Assembly (NCBI RefSeq): GCF_900114535.1
Contig: NZ_FOTK01000006.1
Coordinates: 1-64,000, forward strand
Length of the DNA stretch: 64,000 bases
Direction: 5' to 3'
Origin: Methylobacterium pseudosasicola
GTDB lineage: Bacteria > Pseudomonadota > Alphaproteobacteria > Rhizobiales > Beijerinckiaceae
Part shown: positions 10,295 to 18,166 of the stretch, in pieces
Numbering within the stretch: the stretch's first letter is position 1
Layout of the letters: every line of letters begins with the position of its first letter
Translations under genes and position numbers: made by a program
Notes under the pieces: generated by a model
Told to the model about the DNA's origin: nothing
What the model saw: the letters and a program-made list of their open reading frames with translations, nothing else
Database searches by the model: none

Positions 10295-10870
10295 TCACTG
10301 GACGATCACGTCCTTGAACAGCACCGCCTCGACCTTGGCGGGGTAGACGGCGACGTTGACCCGCCGCAGCAGCTCCTCGCGCAGCCGGTAGAGACCGACC
10401 GAGCCGGTGAGGTCGCTGACGCGCAGCTCGCGCATGTAGACCTGGAGGGTGTCCTCGATGCGCGGCATCAGGGGCTTCACCTCCTCCTCGACCCCGGCAT
10501 CCTTGAGCTCCAGGGCGAGCCGCAGCTTGGCGTATTTGGCCTTCTCCTGGGGCATGTCGGGGCTGAGGTTCAGCAGCATCTCGCGCAGCTCGACGAACAC
10601 GATCGGCTTCTTGCCGTCGGGGCCGACGCCCTTGGCGGCCTCCCCGTGCCCGCCGCCGCCGTGACCACCCCCATGCCCGCCGCCCCCGGCAGCCGCCGCC
10701 TTGCCTTCGGCGTTGCCGCCTTGGCCCATCATCATGAAGGCCCCGCCACCGCCGACCACCACCAGCAGAGCGACGGCCCCGATGATGATGAAGAGCATCT
10801 TCTTGCTCTTGGGGGCGGCGTCGGCACCGGCCTCGCCATCTACGGCGGCCTTCTGGGGCTTCTTGGCCAT
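10295..10870 (-). CDS. fliL: Flagellar basal-body protein FliL
   Basis: 191 residues. There is a short cytoplasmic start, one membrane helix (about 26-49: MLFIIIGAVALLVVVGGGG), a periplasmic linker very rich in Gly and His (about 59-82), and the stomatin-like FliL domain (FVELREMLLNLSPD to VLFKDVIVQ). FliL surrounds the stator and stabilises it under load. It is the first gene of the leftward fliL-fliM-DUF6468-motE run. Its start lies 65 bp from a full CtrA motif, as in the Caulobacter fliLM operon. Confidence 0.93.
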   Translation of the reverse strand: MAKKPQKAAVDGEAGADAAPKSKKMLFIIIGAVALLVVVGGGGAFMMMGQGGNAEGKAAAAGGGGHGGGHGGGGHGEAAKGVGPDGKKPIVFVELREMLLNLSPDMPQEKAKYAKLRLALELKDAGVEEEVKPLMPRIEDTLQVYMRELRVSDLTGSVGLYRLREELLRRVNVAVYPAKVEAVLFKDVIVQ

Positions 10871-10887
10871 GGGAAATAATGCTCTAT

Positions 10888-10901
10888 CGCGGATATCCGC
10901 G
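10888..10901. promoter_or_regulatory. Perfect 14-bp palindrome upstream of fliL
   Basis: CGCGGATATCCGCG lies 18 bp upstream of the fliL start. A related half (TCGGATATCGA) recurs about 15-25 bp further out. It may be an operator or a hairpin in the fliL leader; no known regulator is assigned. Confidence 0.4.
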
Positions 10902-10934
10902 TGCCGGGTACGCTCGGATATCGAAGCATTACGG

Positions 10935-10949
10935 TTAACGTGTCGTTAA
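10935..10949 (-). promoter_or_regulatory. CtrA-type binding site upstream of fliL
   Basis: TTAACGTGTCGTTAA is an exact TTAA-N7-TTAA match, the CtrA consensus of alphaproteobacteria. It sits 65 bp upstream of fliL and 179 bp upstream of flgF. In Caulobacter, CtrA directly controls class II flagellar genes including fliLM. The motif is seen in the sequence; binding is inferred. Confidence 0.65.
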
Positions 10950-11063
10950 GGGGGCAAATCCTGCCGGGCCAGGATTGCCGCGGCGCAGGCCCGACCCATC
11001 GGGCAGGTTACCGGATGCCTGCGTAAATCCTTACATTTGCAAGCAAAATCGGTTTTTCAGGTG

Positions 11064-11080
11064 TTGGCACAGCGGATGCT
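11064..11080 (+). promoter_or_regulatory. Sigma-54-like promoter upstream of flgF
   Basis: TTGGCACAGCGGATGCT matches the -24/-12 pattern TTGGCAC-N5-[T/A]TGC[T/A]. It ends 47 bp before the flgF ATG and would give a leader of about 35 bases. Sigma-54 drives the flgF operon in Caulobacter. This is a pattern match only. Confidence 0.5.
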
Positions 11081-11127
11081 GAATGGATCGTTGCCGCCAC
11101 CGCGGCACGCGAGTGTCAGAGTCCACG

Positions 11128-11868
11128 ATGCAGAATGCCCTCTTCGTCGGCGTGTCGAGCCAGATGGCGCTCCAGCGCGAGCTGGACGTGATCTCCAACA
11201 ACATGGCGAACGTGTCGACCACCGGCTTCAAGGGCCGGAGCACGCGCTTCCAGGAATACCTAATGCCGGTGGCGAGCGCGGATTCCTTCGCCCGGCCCGA
11301 CCGACGGCTGTCCTACGTCATCGACCAGGGCACCACCCTCGACCTGGGGCAGGGGCCGATCGAGCAGACCGGCAACCCGCTCAACGTCGCCGTCAAAGGC
11401 TCGGCTTTCATCGCGGTCCAGTCGCCGCAGGGCGAGCGCTACACCCGCAACGGCGCCTTCGAGGTCGACCAGACCGGAGCCCTCGTCACCAGCGACGGCT
11501 ACAAGGTGGCGGGCGACGGCGGGCCGATCACCATCAACCCGCAGGAGACCGGCCTGACGATCGGGACCGACGGCACCGTGTCGACCAATCTCGGCATCCG
11601 CGGCAAGATCAAGCTCGTCACCTTCGCCAACCCGCAGCGGCTCACCAACGAGGGCGGCAACCTCTACGCCTCCCCGGAGCCGGCGCGCCCGGCCGGGATC
11701 GACGGCCGCGTGGAATCCGGCGCGCTCGAGCGCTCGAACGTGCGGCCCGTCATCGAGATGACCCGGCTGATGGACGTGAACCGCTCCTACGCCATGGTGT
11801 CGAGCATGATCACCCGCCTCGACGACCTGCGGGGCACGGCGATCCGCCGCCTCGCCGACGTCGCGTAA
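11128..11868 (+). CDS. flgF: Flagellar proximal rod protein FlgF
   Basis: 246 residues. The rod/hook signature SSQMALQRELDVISNNMANVSTTGFK is at residues 10-35, and the C-terminal D0 helix EMTRLMDVNRSYAMVSSMI is near 211-229. FlgF sits between the rod base and FlgG. The ATG at 11128 is chosen because the family begins with MQNALFVG; an upstream in-frame ATG at 11083 would add 15 unrelated residues. It is the first gene of the rightward flgFGAH run. Confidence 0.95.
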   Translation: MQNALFVGVSSQMALQRELDVISNNMANVSTTGFKGRSTRFQEYLMPVASADSFARPDRRLSYVIDQGTTLDLGQGPIEQTGNPLNVAVKGSAFIAVQSPQGERYTRNGAFEVDQTGALVTSDGYKVAGDGGPITINPQETGLTIGTDGTVSTNLGIRGKIKLVTFANPQRLTNEGGNLYASPEPARPAGIDGRVESGALERSNVRPVIEMTRLMDVNRSYAMVSSMITRLDDLRGTAIRRLADVA

Positions 11869-11881
11869 GGGGGCCTGACCG

Positions 11882-12673
11882 ATGCGCGCCCTCTATTCAG
11901 CCGCCACCGGCATGGCGGCCCAGGAACTCAACGTCCAGGTCATCTCCAACAACATCGCGAACCTTCGGACCACCGGCTACAAGCGCCAGCAGGTGCACTT
12001 CCAGGATCTGCTCTACCAGAACCTGCGCCGGGCCGGCTCCTCGACCTCCGAGCAGAACACTCAGCTGCCCGCCGGCCTCGCCCTCGGCTCAGGCGTAAAG
12101 ACGACCTCCACGGCCCGCGTCATGTCGCAGGGCACGCTGAGCTCGACCGAGAAGGATTACGACGTCGCCGTCCGGGGCGAGGGCTTCTTCCGGGTGACGA
12201 TGCCGGACGGCCGCACCGCCTATTCCCGGGACGGCTCCTTCGACCTGTCGGCCACCGGCCAGCTCGTCACCCGCGACGGCTACCTGCTCGATCCGGCGAT
12301 CACCGTGCCGCAGACGGCGACGGCCGTGACGATCAGCGCCACCGGCGCCGTCCAGGCGACGCTGCCTGGGCAGACCGCGCCACAGGCTCTGGGCCAATTC
12401 CAGCTCTCGCGCTTCGTCAACAAGGTCGGCCTCGAATCGATCGGCGACAACCTGTTCATCGAGACCGCGGCCTCCGGGCCGGCGATCAGCGGCCTGCCGG
12501 GGGCGGAAGGGTTCGGTAACCTTCAGCAGAGCTACTTGGAAGAAGCGAACGTCAACGCCGTCACCGAGATCTCGTCGCTGATCGCCGCGCAGCGCGCCTA
12601 CGAGATGAACTCGAAGGTCGTCACCGCCGCCGACCAGATGCTCTCCACCACCTCGCAGATGTTCCGCAGCTGA
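11882..12673 (+). CDS. flgG: Flagellar distal rod protein FlgG
   Basis: 263 residues, 13 bp after flgF. It begins MRALYSAATGMAAQELNVQV and continues with SNNIANLRTTGYKRQ, the classic FlgG start, and ends with VTEISSLIAAQRAYEMNSKV and a short tail, as expected for the distal rod. The length matches the family (about 260). It assembles the drive shaft in the periplasm and is exported by the flagellar type III system without a cleaved signal. Confidence 0.97.
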   Translation: MRALYSAATGMAAQELNVQVISNNIANLRTTGYKRQQVHFQDLLYQNLRRAGSSTSEQNTQLPAGLALGSGVKTTSTARVMSQGTLSSTEKDYDVAVRGEGFFRVTMPDGRTAYSRDGSFDLSATGQLVTRDGYLLDPAITVPQTATAVTISATGAVQATLPGQTAPQALGQFQLSRFVNKVGLESIGDNLFIETAASGPAISGLPGAEGFGNLQQSYLEEANVNAVTEISSLIAAQRAYEMNSKVVTAADQMLSTTSQMFRS

Positions 12674-12707
12674 CCGCGCGTCCTGCCCTCACTTCAGGTC
12701 TCCGCTC

Positions 12708-13865
12708 ATGTATGCTGGCTTCCATCCCGACTCCGCTCTCGCCGATCTTCCGCTCGTCAGCACGGCGTCGGACGAGAGCGACCTCAGCCCGATCGTGCGC
12801 CGTGCCCGCCCGCGGGTGCCCACCCCCGGCGCCGCGGTGCTGCTGCGCGCGGCGCTCGCCTTCATGACCTTCGCGGCCATCGGCGCGCTGGCGATCCCCG
12901 CCATGGCCGAGCCCGGGATGCAGCCAAGCGAGACGCAGAAGACGCAGCCGCGGCTGCGCGGCGATGTGACCGCGCGGGGCGACGTCCTGGCGCTCGCCGA
13001 CCTCGTCGAGGGCGCGCCGGACTTCCTCGCCGCCCGCCCGCTGTTCCGCTCGCCGGCTTTGGGCGCCACCGGGACGATCCAGACCCGCCGCATCGTCGAG
13101 GCCGCCGCCGCCCTGGGCCTCACCGGCATCGAGACCGGCGGCCGGATGCAGATCGCCGTGCAGCGCGCCGCCCGGCGCCTGGGGCCGCCGGAACTCGAGG
13201 CGGCGCTCAAGCGCGGCCTGGAATCGGGCTACGGCCTCGACCCGCGCAACGTGGCCGTCCGCTTCGACGGCGACGGCCCGACCCTGCTGGCGCCCGTGGA
13301 CCTCGCCGGCCAGGCCGCCGCCCTCGACCTGACCTACGATCCGCGCTCGCGCCGGGTCTCGGGCCTCGTGAGCCTCGGCGAGCGGCAGGCGTCGCTGCGG
13401 GTCTCGGGTGTCGTGATCGAGCTGCGTGAGGTGGCGGTGCTGACCCGGGCCCTCAACCGCGGCGACCCGGTGCGCGAAAGCGACCTCGTTGTCGAGCGCC
13501 GCCCCCGCGAGGCCGTGGCGAGCGACGCGCAGGCCGGCGCCAGTACGGTGGTGGGCGAAGTCGCCCAGCACGCGCTCCCGGCTGGCTCGGTGCTGCGGGT
13601 CTCTGATACCGCTCTGCCGGAGCTCGTCGCCCGGGGCGAGAGCGTGACCATCGTGTACGAGACCGCCAGCGTCAGCCTGTCGATGCGCGGCCTCGCCAAC
13701 GAGGCCGGCCGCATGGGCGCCGTCGTCAACGTCGTGAACGTTGCCTCGAAGAAGGTGCTCCAGGCGACCGTGATCGGCCCCGGCCGCGTCTCTGTCGGCC
13801 CCGGCCCGGTCGCCCAACAGGCTGCCGCAGCCCCGCAAGTCCAGGCGACGGCGTCCCTGCGCTGA
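12708..13865 (+). CDS. flgA: Flagellar P-ring assembly chaperone FlgA
   Basis: 385 residues from the ATG at 12708; a second in-frame ATG at 12864 would give 333. The C-terminal SAF-type domain is clear: LTRALNRGDPVRESDLVVERRPRE, then AGSVLRVSDTALPELVARGESVTIVYE and the end block GAVVNVVNVASKKVLQATVIGPGRV. A hydrophobic signal-like segment at residues about 46-64 follows a 45-residue N-region, long for a signal peptide, so the later start or a membrane anchor is possible. FlgA is the periplasmic chaperone for FlgI. flgI is not in this window. Confidence 0.88.
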   Translation: MYAGFHPDSALADLPLVSTASDESDLSPIVRRARPRVPTPGAAVLLRAALAFMTFAAIGALAIPAMAEPGMQPSETQKTQPRLRGDVTARGDVLALADLVEGAPDFLAARPLFRSPALGATGTIQTRRIVEAAAALGLTGIETGGRMQIAVQRAARRLGPPELEAALKRGLESGYGLDPRNVAVRFDGDGPTLLAPVDLAGQAAALDLTYDPRSRRVSGLVSLGERQASLRVSGVVIELREVAVLTRALNRGDPVRESDLVVERRPREAVASDAQAGASTVVGEVAQHALPAGSVLRVSDTALPELVARGESVTIVYETASVSLSMRGLANEAGRMGAVVNVVNVASKKVLQATVIGPGRVSVGPGPVAQQAAAAPQVQATASLR

Positions 13866-13877
13866 TCGCCTTTCTCG

Positions 13878-14648
13878 ATGCGTGAACGAGTTTCCCCGAT
13901 GGCCAGTCGCCTTGTCCTGAACCCGCTCGCCGCCGCGCTGATCGCCGGCGCGCTTGGCGCCTGCAACACCGCCGACCGGCTGTCCCAGGTCGGCGCCACG
14001 CCGGCTCTGTCGGCCATCGAGGATCCCACGACGCAGCCCGGCTACAAGCCGGTGCGGATGCCGATGCCCGACGTGCAGCCGGTCTCCTACGCGCCGAACT
14101 CCCTCTGGCGCACCGGCTCCCGGGCGTTCTTCAAGGACCAGCGCGCGGCCCGGCTGGGCGACCTGCTGACCGTGAAGGTCAACGTCACCGACCAGGCCAA
14201 CATCAGCAACGAGACCAAGCGGTCCCGGGCCAACACCGAGAGTTTCGGCCTGCCGAACGCCCTGGGGCTGGAGAACAACGCCGTCGGCAAGTCCTTCGGC
14301 GTCGGCAGCACCGCGCTCCTGTCGGCGACCTCGGCCACCGCCAATGACGGCGCCGGCTCGGTCCAACGGGCAGAGACCGTGACCACGAACGTCGCCGCGG
14401 TGGTCACCCAGGTCCTGCCCAACGGCAACCTCGTGGTCGAGGGCAAGCAGGAGATCCGGGTGAACTTCGAGGTCCGCGAGATGGTGGTGGCCGGCGTGGT
14501 CCGGCCCGAGGACATCGAATCGGACAACACCATCGACTCGACCAAGATCGCCCAGGCCCGCATCGCCTATGGCGGCCGCGGCCAGATCACCGACGTGCAG
14601 CAGCCCCGCTACGGGCAGCAGATCGTGGATATCCTGCTGCCGTTCTGA
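13878..14648 (+). CDS. flgH: Flagellar L-ring lipoprotein FlgH
   Basis: 256 residues (249 if the ATG at 13899 is used). A lipoprotein signal ends in LGAC, with the lipidated cysteine near residue 34. The family core follows: SLWRTGSRAFFKDQRA, RLGDLLTVKVNVTDQA, then LPNGNLVVEGKQEIRVN and GRGQITDVQQPRYGQQIVDILLPF. FlgH forms the outer-membrane ring around the rod. It ends the rightward flagellar run; the next gene is not flagellar. Confidence 0.95.
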   Translation: MRERVSPMASRLVLNPLAAALIAGALGACNTADRLSQVGATPALSAIEDPTTQPGYKPVRMPMPDVQPVSYAPNSLWRTGSRAFFKDQRAARLGDLLTVKVNVTDQANISNETKRSRANTESFGLPNALGLENNAVGKSFGVGSTALLSATSATANDGAGSVQRAETVTTNVAAVVTQVLPNGNLVVEGKQEIRVNFEVREMVVAGVVRPEDIESDNTIDSTKIAQARIAYGGRGQITDVQQPRYGQQIVDILLPF

Positions 14649-14668
14649 GGCGGCGATTCGGGCACGGC

Positions 14669-15082
14669 ATGAACTGGCAGGCTTGGAAGGGGCGATCCGA
14701 GGACCATCTCCGCGCCGCACAGACCCTTGCTGCGGCCGGACACTCCAGCGCCGCCTATTACCTGGCCGGGCTGGCCGTCGAATGCGCCCTCAAGGCGCGG
14801 ATCGCGCGATCGTTCCGGAGCGGGACATGGCCGCTCCGGCAATTCGTCAACGACATCCACACGCACGATTTGTCGAAGCTCGTGATCCTCGCCGATCTGC
14901 GCGATCAACGGCAGATCGATGAGAAGCGCGACCCGTCGTTTCTCGATGCCTGGGATATCGTGGCAAAGTGGACGATCGAGTCCCGGTACGCCGAATGGTC
15001 AGACGAGGAGGCATCGGATATGCCCGATGCCGTCGTGCGGCGGCGCTCCGGTGTGATGCCATGGATAAGACGTCACTGGTAG
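14669..15082 (+). CDS. HEPN-domain protein
   Basis: 137 residues. The start WKGRSEDHLRAAQTLAAAG with AAYYLAGLAVECALKA is the alpha-helical opening of HEPN proteins. RQFVNDIHTHDLSKL has the family's R-x(4-6)-H arrangement (R, six residues, H) seen in HEPN ribonucleases. It overlaps the next gene by 22 bases, so the two are probably made together. HEPN proteins often act with a nucleotidyltransferase or other partner in toxin-antitoxin or RNA-cutting systems; here the partner is not an MNT protein. Activity is an inference. Confidence 0.75.
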   Translation: MNWQAWKGRSEDHLRAAQTLAAAGHSSAAYYLAGLAVECALKARIARSFRSGTWPLRQFVNDIHTHDLSKLVILADLRDQRQIDEKRDPSFLDAWDIVAKWTIESRYAEWSDEEASDMPDAVVRRRSGVMPWIRRHW

Positions 15083-15519
15083 ACGAGGATATCGAGGTCG
15101 GCCGCCGGTTCGTTGCAGCGCTGGAGGAGGCCGGATTGCCTGTCGCCGCCGCGATGTGGTTCAAGCGATCGTCGTACGACACGTGGATGTTGGGGATCGC
15201 GAGCCCCAACGTACAGGTTTACGGCCCTCTGTCAGTCCTCAGATTCGCAGAGGCAGTCCGTCAGAATGGCTTTGCCGATCGGATCAACCGGGACAATCTG
15301 TTCTACTTCAACACGTCGAAGCAAGCTCTCGATGACCTCGCGTCTCTGCCGAAAACGCTGACGGAGGGTGTTCGGGAGATCTGGAGCTTCCGATTGAACC
15401 ACGTCGACATCGATAAGGCGCTCTTCTTCCACCTCGCCCTCGACCGGCGCCCCTCCGACGTGGCGCCGAGGCCTCCGGGCCTGAAAAAGAAGAGCCTCCC
15501 GCGCAAGCGCGTGGCCTGA
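15061..15519 (+). CDS. Uncharacterised protein coupled to HEPN gene
   Basis: 152 residues from an ATG inside the end of the HEPN gene. The first half reads DEDIEVGRRFVAALEEAGLP then VAAAMWFKRSSYDTWMLGIA, a pattern I recall from conserved unknown proteins of many bacteria (xxIxxGRxxVxALxxAGxPVxAAxWxxxxxxxxWxLxIA). The second half is less familiar and ends in a lysine-rich tail. No transmembrane segment or known catalytic motif is visible. The overlapping gene order suggests an antitoxin, immunity or regulatory partner of the HEPN protein; nothing in the sequence proves it. Confidence 0.65.
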   Translation: MDKTSLVDEDIEVGRRFVAALEEAGLPVAAAMWFKRSSYDTWMLGIASPNVQVYGPLSVLRFAEAVRQNGFADRINRDNLFYFNTSKQALDDLASLPKTLTEGVREIWSFRLNHVDIDKALFFHLALDRRPSDVAPRPPGLKKKSLPRKRVA

Positions 15520-15525
15520 GGAGCC

Positions 15526-16824
15526 TCAACTCGGCTCCTCAGGCTCCGGTCCCCGGGTCACGTCGAGACCTGTGCCGGCGCCCGTGGGGGGACCGACCTT
15601 GACCGGGGCGCCGGTGCGGGCGGATTCGTAGATCGCCTCCATCAGCACCTGGTCCTGGAGCCCCTCCTCGCCGGGGGTGCGAGGGCGCAGGTTCTCTTGG
15701 ATGCACCGGGAGAAGTGATCCATCTCCAGGGCGAACTGGTTCTTCGGGCTCAGAACCTTCTCGTCGCGGGCACCGGACTTGCCGTCGCGATGAGAGATGA
15801 ACAGGCGCTGGCCCTCATACGCGAAGGCGTTCTGCAGATCGACCGCGGCGTTGCCGGTATGCAGCGTCAGGCTGCGCGCCTCGTAAACGCCGTAGCTCGA
15901 CGTGCATTGCGCGATCACGCCGGAGGGGAAGTGCATCGTGAAGCTCACGGTCTCCTCGACCTCGCGGAACTTCGGATCGTCCGGCGGCGAGTAGATCTGG
16001 GCCTGGATCAGGTCCGGCTCCTCGCCGAGCACCGCCCGGGTGGTGTTGAGGCAGTAGAGCCCGATATCCGGCAGGGAGCCGCCGCCCGCCAGCGCCTTCT
16101 TGAGACGCCACTGCTCCGGCAGCCCGGTGGTCTGGCCGTTGAACGCCTGGATCATCCGCGGGCGCCCGAACTCGCCCGAGCGGGCGAGCTTGATCACCGC
16201 GCGGTTATGCGGCTCGTACTGGCAACGATAGGCGATCATCAGCTTGACGTTGGCCTGGTTGCAGGCCGCGATCATGTCGCGGCACTCTTGCGACGCCACC
16301 GCCATCGGCTTCTCGCACAGCACCTGCTTGCCCGCCGCCGCCGCGGCCAGGACGTTGTCCCGATGCACGCTGTTGGGGGTGACGATGTAGACCGCCTGGA
16401 CCGCGGGATTGGCCTTGAGCCGGTCCCACTCGTCGTAGCCGTAGACGGCATCCTCCGGCAGCCCGTATTGCCGGGCCACGAGCTTGGCCTTGTCGGGCGT
16501 TCCCGACATCACCGCGGCGAGCCGCGAGCGCTTGGCCGCTCCGAAGGCCGGAAGGATCTCGTCGAGGCTCAGCCGCCCGAGGCCGACCACGCAGTAGCCG
16601 ACGCGCTGGCTTGGGGGCTGGGGCGCCGGGCTCGGGGCCGGCGGACGGTCGGCCTGGCCGCGCCAGTTCGGAAACATCACGCGCCCGCCCTGGACCGCGC
16701 CGGTATCGGCCGGGACCGCCGGACCGGGCTGCGCCGCCTGGGCCGCACCGCCGAGGCCGGCGCCGGCCAGGGCGCCCCCCGCGGCCAAGAGGGTACGTCG
16801 TGAGAGCCGGGTGTCGTCCGCCAT
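15526..16824 (-). CDS. Gfo/Idh/MocA-family oxidoreductase with Tat signal
   Basis: 432 residues. It begins with a twin-arginine signal (LSRRTLLAAGGALAGAGLGG, residues 7-26), so it should be exported folded to the periplasm, like glucose-fructose oxidoreductase. The NAD(P)-binding start VGYCVVGLGRLS is near 91-102, and the family motif CEKPMA is near 170. Known role of the group: NAD(P)-dependent oxidation or reduction of sugars with a tightly held cofactor. The ATG at 16824 fits the signal; the longer open frame upstream is antisense to the PilZ gene. It is convergent with the HEPN pair, 6 bp away. Confidence 0.85.
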   Translation of the reverse strand: MADDTRLSRRTLLAAGGALAGAGLGGAAQAAQPGPAVPADTGAVQGGRVMFPNWRGQADRPPAPSPAPQPPSQRVGYCVVGLGRLSLDEILPAFGAAKRSRLAAVMSGTPDKAKLVARQYGLPEDAVYGYDEWDRLKANPAVQAVYIVTPNSVHRDNVLAAAAAGKQVLCEKPMAVASQECRDMIAACNQANVKLMIAYRCQYEPHNRAVIKLARSGEFGRPRMIQAFNGQTTGLPEQWRLKKALAGGGSLPDIGLYCLNTTRAVLGEEPDLIQAQIYSPPDDPKFREVEETVSFTMHFPSGVIAQCTSSYGVYEARSLTLHTGNAAVDLQNAFAYEGQRLFISHRDGKSGARDEKVLSPKNQFALEMDHFSRCIQENLRPRTPGEEGLQDQVLMEAIYESARTGAPVKVGPPTGAGTGLDVTRGPEPEEPS

Positions 16825-16907
16825 GAGCCTCGCCGTTTCGCTGACTTGGGGCCGCGGCCCCGAATCGCCGCGACATGGGGCGAGCGTCCGCCATCGGCGC
16901 TGTCCCG

Positions 16908-17291
16908 TCAGTGAACGCCGGCGAGCCCCCGGTCGTTTCCCCCGAGCAGCGCGGCGCGCAGACGCGCGACCTTGGCCTCGCTGTCGGCGAGGCGACGGAC
17001 CAGCGCCTCCGGCTCGGACGCCGCCCGCGTCTCCGCGAAGCCGATGCCGACCATCGCACCCGCCCGCCACGCCACGAAGGCCCGCCGGGTCTCGTTGCGG
17101 CAGGGGATGAACAGGTCGAAGCAATCCGGCAGCGTGGCCTCGACCGGGACGCCGATCCGGGCGCCGCCGAGCGAGACGTCGCGGACGACGCAGTCGATCT
17201 CCGGCAGGAAGGCGGCAATCCGGACGCGTCCACCGAGGCAGACGCGGCGGCGGGCGGTTTGGCGGCGCTCGATCACGATCGCGGTCCTCAC
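16908..17291 (-). CDS. PilZ-domain protein
   Basis: 127 residues. It has the c-di-GMP-binding pattern of PilZ: an arginine cluster (ERRQTARRRV, residues 8-17) and DVSLGGARI (about 38-46), the D/NxSxxG element. A short coiled segment follows at the C-terminus. PilZ proteins pass c-di-GMP levels to motility or polysaccharide machinery, which fits its place near the flagellar block. A partial CtrA-like site (TTAA-N7-TTTA, 17348-17362) lies upstream. The output partner is unknown. Confidence 0.85.
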   Translation of the reverse strand: MRTAIVIERRQTARRRVCLGGRVRIAAFLPEIDCVVRDVSLGGARIGVPVEATLPDCFDLFIPCRNETRRAFVAWRAGAMVGIGFAETRAASEPEALVRRLADSEAKVARLRAALLGGNDRGLAGVH

Positions 17292-17376
17292 GATATCGGT
17301 CGCATCGACAACCTCAATCGAGCCCGGATCGCACCCTGAGGTCCACCTTAACCTCCGGTTTACCTTAATTCCGTTG

Positions 17377-18135
17377 TCAGGCCGGGGGTGGCGGGTCCGG
17401 CGCCTCGACCTCGCCCCGCCTCTGAAGCTGGAGGGCGACGAACCAGCAGAGCGACGCCCAGGCCGCGCCGATGCACCAGCCGGCCAGCACGTCGCTCGGC
17501 CAGTGGACCCCCAGATAGATCCGGCTGAGGCCGACGAGCAGCGTCAGGCCGACCCCGAGCCCAAGCACCAGGGCCTTAACGCGCCGGTTGCGGTCGATCC
17601 GGGCGACGAGGGTCGCCAGAGTCAGGTAGGCGATGGCCGACATGGTGGCGTGGCCGCTCGGGAAGCTCGCGGTGAACACCTCCATGCCGTGGGGCACCAG
17701 ATCCGGCCGCGGCCGCTGGTAAAACAGCTTCAGCACCGTCGAGACCAGCTCGCCGCCGCCGACCGCGGCGAGCACGAACACGCCGATCCGCTTCCGCCCG
17801 GACACCGCCAGATAGGCCGCCACCGCGCAGGTCAGGAACAGCACCGTGAAGACGCTGCCGAGCCCGGTGATGTCGCGCATCGTCTCCTCGAGCCAGGGCG
17901 GCCCAATCGGGTCGGAGAGGTCGGCCGGGTTGCGCAGGGCGAGCAGGATCTTGCGGTCGAGCGCCGCGGTCGATCCCTCGCCGACCTCGTGAGCCAGGTA
18001 GAAGAACCCGTAGCCGAGAATGCTGACGCCCAGGAGGGCGACCAGCGGGCCGACCTCGTTGAGCCGCAGGCGCAGCCAGACCGCCATCGCCCGCCCGGTC
18101 AGGGGATTATGCTGCAGACGACTCGGCGCCCTCAT
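17377..18135 (-). CDS. PAP2-family membrane phosphatase
   Basis: 252 residues with about six membrane helices. The three phosphatase motifs are present: KLFYQRPRP, SFPSGHATMSA and RIYLGVHWPSDVLAG, holding the catalytic histidines of the type 2 phosphatidic acid phosphatase family. Likely substrates are lipid phosphates such as undecaprenyl pyrophosphate or phosphatidate. The ATG at 18135 gives a basic cytoplasmic tail before the first helix; the longer frame runs into the next gene. Confidence 0.9.
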   Translation of the reverse strand: MRAPSRLQHNPLTGRAMAVWLRLRLNEVGPLVALLGVSILGYGFFYLAHEVGEGSTAALDRKILLALRNPADLSDPIGPPWLEETMRDITGLGSVFTVLFLTCAVAAYLAVSGRKRIGVFVLAAVGGGELVSTVLKLFYQRPRPDLVPHGMEVFTASFPSGHATMSAIAYLTLATLVARIDRNRRVKALVLGLGVGLTLLVGLSRIYLGVHWPSDVLAGWCIGAAWASLCWFVALQLQRRGEVEAPDPPPPA

Positions 18136-18166
18136 GGCGCGCTCCCCGCGTTGCGCGTGTGGACCA

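Noticed and set aside
12621..14720. A very long minus-strand open frame opposite flgA-flgH
   Set aside because: It is antisense to three well-supported flagellar genes; long open frames on the other strand are common at 70% GC, and it has no recognisable domain.
17348..17362. CtrA-like site upstream of the PilZ gene
   Set aside because: The right half is TTTA, not TTAA, so it is a near match only; mentioned under the gene but not called as a site.
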